Part shown: positions 49,637 to 59,875 of the stretch, piece after piece
Position numbering within the stretch: the stretch's first letter is position 1
How the letters are laid out: each line of letters opens with the position of its first letter
From: Prochlorococcus sp. MIT 1300
GTDB lineage: Bacteria; Cyanobacteriota; Cyanobacteriia; PCC-6307; Cyanobiaceae
Reading direction: 5' to 3'
Length of the DNA: 64,000 nt
Assembly: GCF_034092375.1 (NCBI RefSeq)
Contig: NZ_CP139302.1
Location: 434,001-498,000 of the forward strand
Position numbers and translations under genes: made by a program
The notes under the pieces: generated by a model
Told to the model about the DNA's origin: nothing
The model's database searches: none
What the model saw: only the letters and a program-made list of their open reading frames with translations

Positions 49637-51490
49637 ATGACTAATACAACAACACACGAGGAAGTCTCGTGCTCAGTAGTTGAGAGTTTTGAATCTACCC
49701 CCAGCGATCAAGGTAAAACGCAACCGCAGCCAAGCAAAAGCAAAAGCATCGAAAAGGTTGACGGGCAAAACACAGATTCAATTCCTGGAGAAGCTACAGA
49801 AGATGATTCCGTTGAATCCAACTCATCAGGGTTCGAAGGTTTTGGATTCAGTCCACAATTATTAAAGACACTAGAAAAAAAAGGGTATAAAGAGCCTTCT
49901 CCTATTCAGGCAGCAGCATTTCCTGAGTTGATGCTCGGAAGAGACTTGGTTGGCCAAGCACAAACAGGAACTGGCAAGACAGCTGCTTTCGCCTTGCCTC
50001 TTCTTGAACGGCTACAAGAAAGTGGGAAGTTTCCTCAAATTTTAGTTTTAGCTCCTACTCGGGAGCTAGCGATGCAAGTTGCAGACTCATTCAAGGCATA
50101 CGCAGCCGGCCATCCGCATCTAAAAGTACTCGCTGTCTATGGAGGAGCTGATTTCCGCAATCAAATAAACACCTTAAAAAGAGGAGTCAATGTAGTTGTA
50201 GGAACACCTGGAAGAGTTATGGATCATATGCGGCAAGGAACATTGAATACATCTGAATTAAAGACACTCGTCCTAGATGAAGCAGATGAAATGTTGCGAA
50301 TGGGTTTCATCGACGATGTCGAGTGGATTTTGGAACAGCTGCCGGAAGATAGGCAGATGGTTCTTTTTTCGGCAACAATGCCGAATGAAATTCGCAGGCT
50401 ATCCAAAAAATACCTAAATGATCCAGCAGAGATCACAATCAAAGCCAAAACCAATGAGCCAAGGCTTATAAGACAGAGATATATAACACTTCAAAATAGC
50501 TATAAGCTAGAAATTTTAAATAGAGTTCTAGAAGCAGTAACTGGTGAAGGGGTAATCATATTTGCGCGCACAAAACTAATCACAATAACTGTTGCAGAAT
50601 CCCTAGAGGCAGCAGGACATGATGTTGCCGTTCTAAACGGAGATGTCCCACAAAATCAACGCGAAAGAACGGTAGAACGATTAAGGAAGGGAACGGTCAA
50701 TGTATTAGTTGCGACAGATGTTGCAGCCCGAGGATTAGACGTTGATCGTATCGGTCTGGTTATTAACTACGATATCCCCTTTGATAGTGAAGCCTATATT
50801 CACCGTATTGGTCGTACTGGAAGAGCAGGCAGAAGTGGTGAGGCGATTTTATTCGTAAACTATAGAGAAAAACGTTTTATAGGAACACTCGAAAGAGCTG
50901 TGGGAACTTCTATCGAGCCAATGGAGATCCCAGACAACGCAGCTATAAACAAAAACCGACTTGAGAGACTCCAGAAACGTCTTCACACCTGGGCAACTGA
51001 AGGTAGAGAGCAGAAAGAAGAAACAGCCTTGCTCAAGCAGCTTCTTAAACAAACATCAGAAGAATTAGAGTTAAGTTATGAAGATCTATCCTTAGCAGCT
51101 TTAAACCTAGCTATTGGTTCAGAGCCTCTGTTAGTTCAGTCAGATGAACGCTGGTTAAAAGAATCAACCCAACGATTGAGAAGAAAGGAAGGGAGTCTTG
51201 GGCGAAGGAACGAACGGACGTTAAGGGGCCCCGATGAGAATATGGAACGGTTCAGAGTGGAGGTGGGTCATCGTGATCGTGTTAAACCAGGCAACCTTGT
51301 AGGGGCTATAGCAAATGAATCAGGGCTCCACGGGCGAATGATTGGAAGGATTCAAATCTTTGATACCTTCAGCTTGGTAGACCTGCCGAAAGGAATGCCA
51401 GAAGATATTTTTGATTGCCTTAAACGTTTAAAAGTTATGAACCGTGAGTTACGCATCCAAAGAGATTCTCATGAGAATAGGCAAGGATAG
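49637..51490 (+). CDS. deaD: DEAD-box RNA helicase with C-terminal DbpA-type RNA-binding domain
   Basis: ATG 49,637 is preferred; a TTG 20 codons upstream is also in frame. After an acidic Ser/Gln-rich leader of about 75 aa come the Q motif (YKEPSPIQAAAF), AQTGTGKTAAFALPL, APTRELAMQ, TPGRVMDHM, LDEADEMLRMGF, FSATMPNEIRR, ATDVAARGLDVDRIGLVINY and HRIGRTGRAGRSG. The C-terminal KPGNLVGAIANESGLHGRMI, GRIQIFDTFSLVDLP is the DbpA RNA-binding domain. It unwinds RNA in ribosome assembly and cold response. An RRM gene follows, a common cold-shock pairing. Confidence 0.96.
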   Translation: MTNTTTHEEVSCSVVESFESTPSDQGKTQPQPSKSKSIEKVDGQNTDSIPGEATEDDSVESNSSGFEGFGFSPQLLKTLEKKGYKEPSPIQAAAFPELMLGRDLVGQAQTGTGKTAAFALPLLERLQESGKFPQILVLAPTRELAMQVADSFKAYAAGHPHLKVLAVYGGADFRNQINTLKRGVNVVVGTPGRVMDHMRQGTLNTSELKTLVLDEADEMLRMGFIDDVEWILEQLPEDRQMVLFSATMPNEIRRLSKKYLNDPAEITIKAKTNEPRLIRQRYITLQNSYKLEILNRVLEAVTGEGVIIFARTKLITITVAESLEAAGHDVAVLNGDVPQNQRERTVERLRKGTVNVLVATDVAARGLDVDRIGLVINYDIPFDSEAYIHRIGRTGRAGRSGEAILFVNYREKRFIGTLERAVGTSIEPMEIPDNAAINKNRLERLQKRLHTWATEGREQKEETALLKQLLKQTSEELELSYEDLSLAALNLAIGSEPLLVQSDERWLKESTQRLRRKEGSLGRRNERTLRGPDENMERFRVEVGHRDRVKPGNLVGAIANESGLHGRMIGRIQIFDTFSLVDLPKGMPEDIFDCLKRLKVMNRELRIQRDSHENRQG

Positions 51491-51898
51491 CGCTAGATAT
51501 TTTTTCATAAAGAGATTAACCAAAGCACTAATTCCCTTTCAAAGCAATTTTTTTAAGAAAATCTTGTACCTATGATCTAATTTTAATATTGATGCCTCAA
51601 CCTTAAGGAAGGAAATCAGAATCATAAAAACCCTAAAAAAGCTCTGGAAGTATTGCCAACAAAGAGTTCGGAAGGTTTCGCTTAATTAAAATTGTCTCTT
51701 TGAAGCAGCTTGAATACTCTCATTCCTGAAAGTTTTCATGACTCACCAACCGCCCACCCTGTAGTTTGGTGTTATATCAGCTTCAGCTAACCGGCCCAAA
51801 CGGCTCGGTCCCCAAGCTTCAGCTTTGCAGCTCCAGCATCCAGGACTTTCCTTTTCGGACCCAGGCTTCACTGATCAAATCCCATCAGTCCCATAGGA
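51491..51898 (+). promoter_or_regulatory. long leader/promoter region before the RRM gene
   Basis: It carries no gene. From about 51,770 the DNA is richer in GC and contains AGCTTCAGCT twice (51,779 and 51,818) and a hairpin CCGGCC-CAAAC-GGCTCGG between them. The clearly structured stretch just before the start may be a 5' untranslated region that regulates translation, as cyanobacterial rbp genes are often cold-regulated. An alternative short frame here (51,766-52,005) is a shadow. Confidence 0.4.
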
Positions 51899-52207
51899 AT
51901 GACCATTTACATAGGAAACTTGTCTTTCCAAGCAGAACAAGAAGATCTTCTCGATCTCTTCAGTCAGTACGGAGAAGTCAAACAATGCAGCCTCCCTCTA
52001 GATAGGGAAACAGGCAGAAAGCGAGGTTTTGCCTTTGTAGAAATGACTAATGAGGCTGATGAACAAAAGGCAATCGATGATCTTCAGGATGTTGAATGGA
52101 TGGGGCGGATGATAAGGGTTAACAAAGCAACCCCACGGGAACGCTCTGGTGGTAATCGTGGGGGATACCAGGGTGGCGGCGGCGGCGGCGGCGGCGGTCG
52201 ATGGTGA
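51899..52207 (+). CDS. RRM-type RNA-binding protein with Gly-rich tail (Rbp)
   Basis: The 102-aa product has a single RRM (residues 1-80) with RNP2 IYIGNLSF near the start and RNP1 RGFAFVEM at about 42-49. The tail from residue 84 is Gly-rich and ends in nine consecutive Gly residues before RW. Seven of them are encoded by an exact GGC repeat, a possible slippage site. Cyanobacterial Rbp proteins bind mRNAs, including those targeted to thylakoids, and increase in the cold. Terminator downstream. Confidence 0.95.
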   Translation: MTIYIGNLSFQAEQEDLLDLFSQYGEVKQCSLPLDRETGRKRGFAFVEMTNEADEQKAIDDLQDVEWMGRMIRVNKATPRERSGGNRGGYQGGGGGGGGGRW

Positions 52208-52229
52208 AATCTCCTCAGGAATTAATTAT

Positions 52230-52262
52230 TCCAAGGCCATCCCTAAAAGGATGGCCTTTTTA
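52230..52262 (+). terminator. Rho-independent terminator of the RRM gene
   Basis: AAGGCCATCC and GGATGGCCTT form a 10-bp stem with a 6-base loop and a T-rich tail. Confidence 0.92.
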
Positions 52263-52266
52263 TTTT

Positions 52267-52467
52267 TCACCCTATCTCTAAGGGCTCAGAAAAATCTAAA
52301 ACAAGGGCTCTTTCCCAAGCTCGCCGACGAAGCTTCTCACTATTATCAATCGAACTTGCTGCCTTGCCATATTCAGTCTCTTGAATAGGTAACGCAGCTC
52401 GCAAAGCCTTCCTGCGCCTCTTCGCAGTGAACCTATGAAAGCGATTAAATGCCCTAGAACGTGTCAT
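52267..52467 (-). CDS. conserved basic small protein, 66 aa
   Basis: ATG 52,467 gives MTRSRAFNRFHRFTAKRRRK then ALRAALPIQETEYGKAASSI. The strongly basic N-terminus suggests contact with RNA or the ribosome; the rest is helical. It is convergent with the RRM gene and shares its terminator region. Unknown function. Confidence 0.65.
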   Translation of the reverse strand: MTRSRAFNRFHRFTAKRRRKALRAALPIQETEYGKAASSIDNSEKLRRRAWERALVLDFSEPLEIG

Positions 52468-52591
52468 CAAATCTCCTCAAGGGATAGTCACGTTCTACCT
52501 ACAGAAGTCTAGGCAAACCACTGAAAACCAAAATCAGGTCAAGATTTTCAACAAATCACTAAATAAAACAATCAAATCTGAGCTGAAGAGT

Positions 52592-54403
52592 ATGTCAAAT
52601 CAAATTCCCAAACCCAGGGGAGCAAAACAGAGCTCACTCAGAAGACTTATAAGAAGCCTTAAGTCTCAAAAAAGATTAATCATTGCAGCGATTAGCTGCT
52701 CAACTCTAAATAAGTTCTTCGACTTGGCACCTCCAGTCTTAATTGGCCTAGCCGTAGATGTAGTAGCAAGAGAAAATAATTCCTGGTTGGCTGGACTAGG
52801 TTTTTCCACTGTTCCGACCCAGCTTACTTTACTTGCCTTAGTATCATTTTTTATATGGAGTGCAGAATCATTATTTGAATATTTATATGGTCTCTTATGG
52901 CGTAATTTAGCACAATCAACTCAACACAATCTTCGTTTAAGAGCTTATGAGCATATACAGAAGCTAGAGATGGAATTTTTCGAATCTGACAGTACAGGAC
53001 GCCTATTAACAATATTAAATGATGATATAAACCAGCTCGAAAGGTTCCTAGATCATGGCGCGAATCAAATTCTCCAACTAATTGTCACTGTATTTCTAGT
53101 AGGAGGAGCAATGGCAGCTCTCGCTCCCAAAGTTGCTTTTCTTGCTTTTATACCAATACCTATAATCCTATGGGGTTCAATCAATTTTCAAAAATTACTT
53201 GCTCCTCGCTATAAAGAGGTACGAGAAAAAGCTGGAGATCTTGCTGCACTGATTAGTAATAACCTTGGCGGGATGTTAACGATTAAGAGTTTCACAACTG
53301 AATCCTGGGAATTACAACGCCTAAGCAAAGAAAGTGAGGACTATAAAACTAGCAACAAACAAGCAATAAGGTTATCAGCAGCTTTTATACCGCTCATTCG
53401 CTTTGCGATTCTTTTTGCTTTTCTTGCGATTCTAGTAATTGGCGGATTGCAAACCTGGAAAGGAGAAATGGCCATTGGAACATATAGTTTTTTAGTGTTT
53501 ATAACCCAGCGATTACTTTGGCCTCTGACAACACTAGGAAACACTCTTGACGAATATCAACGATCTATGGCTTCAGCCAACAGAGTTTTAAGCCTCATAG
53601 ACAGGCCAATAAGAATTTATAGTGGTAAGAGAAGATTAAATCAAGAAAATGTAGATGGGTCTATCGAATTTCAAAATGTTAGCTTTAAATATATCGATAG
53701 AGAAATACTATTTGAAAACTTTAATCTTTGCATACCTAAAGGACAGACCTTAGGGGTAGTTGGCTCTACAGGTTGTGGGAAAAGCACACTAGTCAAGTTA
53801 TTACTAAGACTCTATCCAATAAGTTCAGGCAAGATACTTGTTGATGGAATACCAATAGATACAATTAATTTGACGGACCTTCGCAGGTCAATCGCTTTAG
53901 TCAGTCAAGAAGTGTTTCTCTTCCATGGCACTATTGCAGAGAATATTGCCTATGGAAACAATAACGCATCATTAACTGATATCAAAAAAGCTGCTGAGCT
54001 CGCAGAGGCCAGTGAATTTATAAACATTCTTCCGAAAAAATACCACACATTAGTTGGAGAGAGGGGTCAACGTCTCTCTGGTGGACAAAGACAGAGAATT
54101 GCTCTAGCCAGAGCAATTCTAAAAGACTCTCCAATACTTATTCTAGATGAAGCAACTGCTTCGGTTGACAATGAAACCGAAGCAGCTATTCAACGTTCGA
54201 TTGCAAAAATAACCGCTAATAGAACAACAATTGTAATTGCACATCGCCTTAGCACCGTTAGACATGCAGACCACATCATAGTGCTTGAAAATGGGAAACT
54301 ACTTGAGCAAGGTAGTCATGATTTACTCTTAAAAGAAAAGAATGCATATTTTGATCTATGGCGAGTCCAAGCCGGATTGGCAAGTAAAAAATCTAATGAC
54401 TAA
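52592..54403 (+). CDS. ABC exporter, MsbA/MDR-like half transporter
   Basis: The 603-aa product has six membrane helices in residues 25-300 and EFFESDSTGRLLTILNDDIN, the ABC transmembrane family's EAA-like signature. The nucleotide-binding domain has VVGSTGCGKSTLVKLLLRLY (Walker A), LSGGQRQRIALARAIL (signature), PILILDEATASVDNETE (Walker B) and the H-loop IVIAHRLSTVRHAD. It works as a dimer, exporting lipid or hydrophobic compounds. Substrate unknown. Confidence 0.95.
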   Translation: MSNQIPKPRGAKQSSLRRLIRSLKSQKRLIIAAISCSTLNKFFDLAPPVLIGLAVDVVARENNSWLAGLGFSTVPTQLTLLALVSFFIWSAESLFEYLYGLLWRNLAQSTQHNLRLRAYEHIQKLEMEFFESDSTGRLLTILNDDINQLERFLDHGANQILQLIVTVFLVGGAMAALAPKVAFLAFIPIPIILWGSINFQKLLAPRYKEVREKAGDLAALISNNLGGMLTIKSFTTESWELQRLSKESEDYKTSNKQAIRLSAAFIPLIRFAILFAFLAILVIGGLQTWKGEMAIGTYSFLVFITQRLLWPLTTLGNTLDEYQRSMASANRVLSLIDRPIRIYSGKRRLNQENVDGSIEFQNVSFKYIDREILFENFNLCIPKGQTLGVVGSTGCGKSTLVKLLLRLYPISSGKILVDGIPIDTINLTDLRRSIALVSQEVFLFHGTIAENIAYGNNNASLTDIKKAAELAEASEFINILPKKYHTLVGERGQRLSGGQRQRIALARAILKDSPILILDEATASVDNETEAAIQRSIAKITANRTTIVIAHRLSTVRHADHIIVLENGKLLEQGSHDLLLKEKNAYFDLWRVQAGLASKKSND

Positions 54404-54412
54404 ATATTTGTA

Positions 54413-54979
54413 TTAAATCTGAAAAGTAAAAGAGGTAATTACCTTCTTAAAAAGACCCTTAACCTTTGGCCACCTTGATTCATTCGTACTAGTTGCAAGG
54501 GTGTACAAATAGCCACGATCTAAAACCACAGTTGCAAGCTCATGTCTATCCCTCTCGCCTAGATGAACTACATATTCAAGATCATAAAAGGTATGCCCTG
54601 ATGTCTCACGCTCATCAGCCTCTAATAAAGAAACGGTTCTTCCTGTGCCATCAGGTGCTACTACATTGCTTAACAACCTTTTTCCCACATCACTAGGGCT
54701 CCCAAGCCCTTCAAGTTCAATATCAGAATCAACTTTAGAAACAACCAAACTCAAAGTTTCATCACTATTGATCAGGTCATGAAAAACGACTTGAGGCCCT
54801 CCATTAACTGAGACTCTGCTCCAACCAGTGGGGTACAAAAATGCATAACGACCGTCTGGACTCTGAAAAGAGTTCAGACCTGCAGCTGCACTGCTACATG
54901 CCGTTAAAAGAAGAACCAGAGCGCCTACCAAGAGCAAGCGAGGAGTGGACCGAAAAAATCCAATCATGCAATCAGCCAT
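54413..54979 (-). CDS. PsbP-like lipoprotein (CyanoP)
   Basis: The 188-aa product has a signal peptide with lipobox LLLTACSS (Cys near residue 28). The PsbP domain follows: FQSPDGRYAFLYPTGWSRVS, PQVVFHDLINSDETLSLVVS, GSPSDVGKRLLSNVVAPDGT and TFYDLEYVVHLGERDRHELA. CyanoP is a lumenal lipoprotein that helps photosystem II assembly. Length is usual. Convergent with the ABC gene (9 bases between stops). Confidence 0.92.
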   Translation of the reverse strand: MADCMIGFFRSTPRLLLVGALVLLLTACSSAAAGLNSFQSPDGRYAFLYPTGWSRVSVNGGPQVVFHDLINSDETLSLVVSKVDSDIELEGLGSPSDVGKRLLSNVVAPDGTGRTVSLLEADERETSGHTFYDLEYVVHLGERDRHELATVVLDRGYLYTLATSTNESRWPKVKGLFKKVITSFTFQI

Positions 54980-55067
54980 TTACCTATTTCCATTCTGCAG
55001 GAGATTTGTAATTACTGTCTCGTATTGATGTCTACTTCCTTAGATTCCTATTAGATGCATTGGACTC

Positions 55068-55667
55068 CTGAAAGGCTTTACAAGACCACTTTCAAGGCTT
55101 ATAGACCAATTTGAACAACTCCCTGGTATTGGGCCCAGAACAGCTCAAAGGCTTGCCTTATACCTTCTCAGACAGCCTGAAGAAAGAACAAAAACGTTTG
55201 CTGATGCCTTAATAAATGCCAGGACTCAAGTGGGTCAATGCCAAAAATGCTTCCACCTAAGCGCAGAAAGCCTTTGCGAAATCTGCCAAAATGAATCACG
55301 AAACAAACAAATTATTTGTGCAGTTGCTGATTCAAGAGATCTATTAGCTCTTGAGCGCACACGAGAATATAAGGGGCAATATCACGTTTTAGGTGGGCTA
55401 ATTTCCCCTATGGATGGTGTTGGACCAGAAGGCTTAGAGATTTCCAGCTTAGTAAATCGTGTACACCAAGACCATATTGAAGAAGTAATACTAGCCCTCA
55501 CACCAAGTGTTGAAGGAGACACGACCAGCCTTTATTTAGGAAGATTGTTAACCCCATTTACCAAAGTAACTCGCATAGCATATGGTCTACCTATGGGTAG
55601 CGAGCTTGAATATGCAGACGAAGTAACGCTATCAAGAGCCCTAGAAGGTAGACAATTAATTAAATAG
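55068..55667 (+). CDS. recR: recombination mediator RecR, non-canonical start
   Basis: The family N-terminus [20 protein letters not shown] (helix-hairpin-helix) is encoded upstream of the first ATG (55,230). No ATG, GTG or TTG lies between the in-frame TAG at about 55,040 and this block. CTG 55,068, giving (M)KGFTRPLS, makes 199 aa, the normal length. [17 protein letters not shown] is the C4 zinc finger, and [20 protein letters not shown] the Toprim start. RecR with RecF/RecO loads RecA at gaps. An ATT start slightly upstream is the alternative. Confidence 0.92.
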   Translation: MKGFTRPLSRLIDQFEQLPGIGPRTAQRLALYLLRQPEERTKTFADALINARTQVGQCQKCFHLSAESLCEICQNESRNKQIICAVADSRDLLALERTREYKGQYHVLGGLISPMDGVGPEGLEISSLVNRVHQDHIEEVILALTPSVEGDTTSLYLGRLLTPFTKVTRIAYGLPMGSELEYADEVTLSRALEGRQLIK

Positions 55668-55678
55668 GAGAAATTCTG

Positions 55679-56599
55679 ATGACAACAAAAATTAATCGGA
55701 CACACTACAAAAAAGTTTTGCCCAAAGAACATTTACCAGAATGGATAAAACCAAAATTAGGCAGAGCTTCGGAAATCGAGAGAGTACAAAAATTAGTAAA
55801 AAGTTCTCAGTTGCATACAATTTGCGAAGAAGGTCGATGCCCTAATAGAGGAGAATGTTATGCCTCAGGAACAGCTACATTCTTGTTGGGAGGGTCTATT
55901 TGCACTAGAAGCTGTGCCTTCTGCCAAGTAGATAAAGGCAAAAGCCCAGAAGAAATTAATCCGAATGAACCAGAAAGGGTTGCTGAAGCTATTGCACAAT
56001 TAGGACTTCGTTATGTTGTCATAACGTCAGTGGCAAGAGATGATCTTTATGATCATGGAGCCAGCTTATTTATTAATACCATTAAAGCAATACGCTCTTT
56101 AAATCCCTTAACAGGGATAGAAGTTCTAACTCCTGACTTCTGGGGAGGTTTTAAAAATCCAACCGAAGCCAAACAAGCACAAAGAGATAGGTTGTCTGCC
56201 GTCCTTTCTGAAAAACCCATATGCTTCAACCACAACCTTGAAACAGTAAAGCGCCTTCAAGGAGAGGTTCGAAGAGGCGCTACTTACCAACGTTCACTAA
56301 GCCTTCTAAAGGCCGCAAGAGAACTAGACCCAAATATACCTACAAAATCAGGTTTAATGGTTGGCCTTGGTGAAACATATACTGAGATAATTCAAACGCT
56401 TAAAGACTTAAGATCTGTAGATTGTCAAAGGATAACTATTGGACAATATTTAAGGCCCTCGTTAGAACATATACCGGTCGCTAATTACTGGCACCCTGAC
56501 GATTTCGACAAGCTTGGGGAGGCTGCCAAAGAATTAGGCTTTAAGAAAGTAAACAGTGGTCCACTGGTTAGAAGTAGTTACCATGCAGAAGAAACCTAA
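55679..56599 (+). CDS. lipA: lipoyl synthase
   Basis: The 306-aa product has [12 protein letters not shown] (the auxiliary [4Fe-4S] CX4CX5C) near residue 60 and [10 protein letters not shown] (the radical-SAM CX3CX2C). [14 protein letters not shown] and the C-terminal VRSSYHAEE are lipoyl-synthase hallmarks. It inserts two sulfur atoms into octanoyl groups of lipoyl domains. It follows recR by 11 bases. Confidence 0.97.
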   Translation: MTTKINRTHYKKVLPKEHLPEWIKPKLGRASEIERVQKLVKSSQLHTICEEGRCPNRGECYASGTATFLLGGSICTRSCAFCQVDKGKSPEEINPNEPERVAEAIAQLGLRYVVITSVARDDLYDHGASLFINTIKAIRSLNPLTGIEVLTPDFWGGFKNPTEAKQAQRDRLSAVLSEKPICFNHNLETVKRLQGEVRRGATYQRSLSLLKAARELDPNIPTKSGLMVGLGETYTEIIQTLKDLRSVDCQRITIGQYLRPSLEHIPVANYWHPDDFDKLGEAAKELGFKKVNSGPLVRSSYHAEET

Positions 56600-56602
56600 G
56601 AT

Positions 56603-57136
56603 TTATTTTGGAATAGCAAGTAAACGCAAATAGCTATAATTAAAGACCTCACTACATCTACCAACCATTAAGTTACCTGAGCCACCCCAGACCATCCTAA
56701 TAGGTAAATCTAATAAAGAACTTCCCACTTCCTTCACGCTAATGAAACCCCTTCTTCGGAAATACCTGGTCAAAGCATAATGTTTCTTTTCCGAGTCACA
56801 AATAGCAAGTAGTCGTGCCTTCCTACATGGAGTTTCCTCTAAAGCCCATGCCATAGTTGCACACCAAATAAAGTCTCCTATTCCATATGGTGCATCTGGA
56901 TGAACCCTCATGGTATCTAACTGAAGGCCATTATATCCACGGTAAGCCCAGGCCTTCATTTCACCCCATATTTGTATTTTACCAAGAACAGTTTTCTCTG
57001 CAATAACAACCTTAACTGCCCAAATTCCAAGAGGCTTTCTAACTTTTATTCGTAATAAGAATCCAGAGTCTGAGGCTAATTTCTCAAGTTGGTTTAATTC
57101 TATTATTTCATTCTCTGAAAGTTTTTCCAAAGGCAC
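56603..57136 (-). CDS. conserved cyanobacterial protein, GNAT-like outline
   Basis: The 177-aa product LQLDTMRVHPDAPYGIGDFI, WCATMAWALEETPCRKARLL and YALTRYFRRRGFISVKEVGS has the order of an acetyltransferase fold (strand, V hpd..G.G...l...A..wA...g...). The acetyl-CoA loop is not clear. Found in cyanobacteria; no proven function. It lies between lipA and trhO on the opposite strand from lipA. Confidence 0.7.
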   Translation of the reverse strand: MPLEKLSENEIIELNQLEKLASDSGFLLRIKVRKPLGIWAVKVVIAEKTVLGKIQIWGEMKAWAYRGYNGLQLDTMRVHPDAPYGIGDFIWCATMAWALEETPCRKARLLAICDSEKKHYALTRYFRRRGFISVKEVGSSLLDLPIRMVWGGSGNLMVGRCSEVFNYSYLRLLAIPK

Positions 57137-57139
57137 TAT

Positions 57140-58063
57140 CTATTTCTCCATCTGACGTTGTCTTTCTGCAAATCTAATCCTATCTTTATCACTAAATTTA
57201 TCAAGACATTGATAACACTGAACCCCTGGCACATAACTAGGTTTCTTTAGATCCTCAGGGTTAAGTGGCAAGCCACAGGCATGGCAAAGGCTATGGGTTC
57301 CTTGACGCAAATAATGGTCAAGAGCAACTCTCTGATCAAAAACATAACACTCACCACTCCATCTACTTTGATGTTTCGGGATTTCTTCTAAATAACGGAG
57401 TATTCCACCTTCTAGGTGGTAAACATCCTGGAAACCCTTTCTATTGAGATATGACGTTGCCTTCTCACATCGAATCCCACCTGTGCAAAACATTCCAATA
57501 CGAGCAGGCTTAACTTTTTCAATTAAAGGGGCCAGGTAGCTATCAGCCCAAGCAGGAAAGTCCCTAAATCGTTGCGTGTGAGGATTGATAGCCCCTTCAA
57601 AACTACCTATAGAAATTTCATATTCGTTTCTTGTATCTATAACAATCGTACTTGGATCATCAACAAAATCATTCCAATCGCTTGGCTTGACATATTTGCC
57701 TACTGTTTTAAGAGGGTTAACTTCCTTAACTCCCATTGTTACTATTTCAGCTTTTCGCCGAAGCCTAAAACGACGAAAAGCTTGTTTATTAGACCAACTA
57801 ATCTTTACTTCTAATGAGTCTGCAGAAAGAAGAGTATTGAGAATGCCAAGAAATGCAGAGACGCCATCATTAGACCCACAGATAGTTCCATTAAAGCCTT
57901 CAAAGGCAATAAGGACGGTGCCCTTGAGATTATAATCATCAGCAACAGATCTTAAATCATCAATCAAAGATAAAATCAGTTCCTCTGTAAAAGGAATAAA
58001 GCAATAGAAAGCTGCAATTTTATATTTATCCTGCGAAGAAAAACCCTCACCTAATTCCATCAT
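57140..58063 (-). CDS. trhO: tRNA uridine 5-hydroxylase TrhO (rhodanese family)
   Basis: ATG 58,063 is preferred (overlapping the bioB stop as TAATG); the longer frame starts at TTG. A ferredoxin-like N-terminal domain (KIAAFYCFIPFTEELILSLI) is followed by a rhodanese domain with VIDTRNEYEISIGSFEGAIN and the loop MFCTGGIRCEKATSYL holding the catalytic Cys. The C-terminal zinc-type CHACGLPL and CYQCLD are family features. It makes 5-hydroxyuridine at U34 of tRNAs. Confidence 0.93.
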   Translation of the reverse strand: MMELGEGFSSQDKYKIAAFYCFIPFTEELILSLIDDLRSVADDYNLKGTVLIAFEGFNGTICGSNDGVSAFLGILNTLLSADSLEVKISWSNKQAFRRFRLRRKAEIVTMGVKEVNPLKTVGKYVKPSDWNDFVDDPSTIVIDTRNEYEISIGSFEGAINPHTQRFRDFPAWADSYLAPLIEKVKPARIGMFCTGGIRCEKATSYLNRKGFQDVYHLEGGILRYLEEIPKHQSRWSGECYVFDQRVALDHYLRQGTHSLCHACGLPLNPEDLKKPSYVPGVQCYQCLDKFSDKDRIRFAERQRQMEK

Positions 58064-59067
58064 TATTCCAACATCTCCCAATTTGCCTGAACACCAGCTT
58101 GGGCTAAGAGTTCTCGATCAGCTTGAACATCAGGGTTGCTTGTAGTCAATAAAGTGTCTCCATAAAAAATTGAATCAGCACCTGCCTGAAGACATAAAAT
58201 TTGAGCTTCTCTTCCAAGCTGTTCTCTTCCAGCACTTAATCTCACACGACTCTTTGGCATAAGAATTCTGGCAGTTGCAACCATACGAACCATCTCCAAT
58301 GGGTCCACTGATCTTTGTCCCTCCAAAGGAGTACCTTCTACAGCTACCAATGAATTAATTGGAACACTCTCAGGGTGAGGGTCCAAATTGGCCAAAACCT
58401 TTAATAAGGAGGCTCGATCTCCAAGAGATTCGCCCATACCTATTATTCCCCCACAACAAAGGCTGATTCCAGCCAATCGAACTCGATTCAGTGTTTCCAA
58501 TCTTTCCTCATAAGTCCTTGTAGAAATGATCTCCCCATAATGCTCAGGACTTGTGTCAAGGTTGTGGTTATAAGAGGTTAACCCTGCCTCTGCAAGCAAA
58601 GATGCTTGAGTATCAGTCAGCATTCCAGCAGTTACACAAGCCTCTAAACCAATATCTCGAACACCTCTAACCATCTCCAGCATTGCTTGAAAAGGAGCTC
58701 CATCACGAATTTCTCTCCAAGCCCATCCCATACAAAATCGATCAGCGCCGGCAGCCTTGGCAGCTTTAGCTCTTTCTAAGACAGACTCAACATCAAGTTC
58801 TGGTTGACCCGTTACGTCACTGCTGTTGTAAATCGACTGAGGACAATATGCACAATCCTCTTCACACCCCCCTGTCTTAACGCTCAAAAGAGAAGCAAGC
58901 TGAACCTTATAGCCCGGGTTCGCATTCCGATGAACTAGTTGTGCCTCCCATAGCAAGTCAACCAAAGGTTTTTCCAAAAGGCATTGAATCTCCTCCTTTG
59001 TCCAATCGTGACGAAGAAGTACTTGATGGTCTTTAGGCTTGAGATCGAGCAAATTCATAAAATCCAA
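58063..59067 (-). CDS. bioB: biotin synthase
   Basis: The 334-aa product has [14 protein letters not shown] (radical-SAM CX3CX2C) near residue 71, [53 protein letters not shown] and the C-terminal NSIFYGD-like [18 protein letters not shown]. It inserts sulfur into dethiobiotin. It overlaps trhO by one base and follows uppS. Confidence 0.97.
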   Translation of the reverse strand: MDFMNLLDLKPKDHQVLLRHDWTKEEIQCLLEKPLVDLLWEAQLVHRNANPGYKVQLASLLSVKTGGCEEDCAYCPQSIYNSSDVTGQPELDVESVLERAKAAKAAGADRFCMGWAWREIRDGAPFQAMLEMVRGVRDIGLEACVTAGMLTDTQASLLAEAGLTSYNHNLDTSPEHYGEIISTRTYEERLETLNRVRLAGISLCCGGIIGMGESLGDRASLLKVLANLDPHPESVPINSLVAVEGTPLEGQRSVDPLEMVRMVATARILMPKSRVRLSAGREQLGREAQILCLQAGADSIFYGDTLLTTSNPDVQADRELLAQAGVQANWEMLE

Positions 59068-59077
59068 AAGTCTCTAT

Positions 59078-59875
59078 TCAAGGCATCAGCTGATCAGCCG
59101 AAATAGGAGTCAAACCACCGAAACGACGGCAACGTGACTGGAAATCAACTAAGGCTATTTTTAAAGCCTCCGCATCAAAGTCCGGCCATAAAACATCAGT
59201 TACATAAATCTCGGCATAAGCTAATTGCCAAAGCAAAAAGTTACTAATACGACGTTCACCACTAGTCCGAATAAGTAAATCAGGATCAGCTTCACCAGCT
59301 GTTAATAATTCAGCGGCAAAGGACCCCTCATCAATATGGGACGGATCAAGAATCCCTTTAGCAGATAGTTCAGCAAGTCTTTGAGCAGCCAAAACCAACT
59401 CCCGTCTTCCTCCATAGTTCGTGCAGACATTGAAATGTATTCCACCGTTTAAAACCGTTCGTTGCTCTGCCTCGGCAATTAAATCTTGCAAACTAGTTGG
59501 GAGTGCATCTAAATCTCCTAGAAATTTAATTTTTACTTGCTCTCTCTCAAGAGACTCCAATTCCTTTTGTAAGACACTTTGAAAGAGAGTCATTAGGAAA
59601 TTAACTTCATCAATTGGTCTTGACCAATTTTCAGTAGAAAAGGCATATGCAGTTAATGCTCCTATTCGCAAATCACTGCAAAGTCTCAAAGTATTTTTTA
59701 GAGCTTCAACACCTGCACGATGTCCCATCATTCTTGGCAAGCCACGTGCCTTGGCCCACCGACCATTACCATCCATGATGACAGCAATATGCTCAGGCAT
59801 CCTTTTAGGATCCAATCCATTAATGGACGCACAGACTGATGAATGCTCTGCACTACTGGCCAAACGGCTGGTCAC
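59078..59875 (-). CDS. uppS: undecaprenyl diphosphate synthase (cis-prenyltransferase)
   Basis: The 265-aa product has [33 protein letters not shown] (substrate loop), [14 protein letters not shown], and the C-terminal [20 protein letters not shown] and [15 protein letters not shown]. All catalytic blocks are in place. It makes C55-PP for cell-wall lipid carriers. It overlaps dacA by four bases. Confidence 0.97.
   Translation of the reverse strand: MTSRLASSAEHSSVCASINGLDPKRMPEHIAVIMDGNGRWAKARGLPRMMGHRAGVEALKNTLRLCSDLRIGALTAYAFSTENWSRPIDEVNFLMTLFQSVLQKELESLEREQVKIKFLGDLDALPTSLQDLIAEAEQRTVLNGGIHFNVCTNYGGRRELVLAAQRLAELSAKGILDPSHIDEGSFAAELLTAGEADPDLLIRTSGERRISNFLLWQLAYAEIYVTDVLWPDFDAEALKIALVDFQSRCRRFGGLTPISADQLMP

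Noticed and set aside
51766-52005. 79-codon frame overlapping the RRM gene start
   Set aside because: It is an out-of-frame shadow of the leader and the RRM gene.
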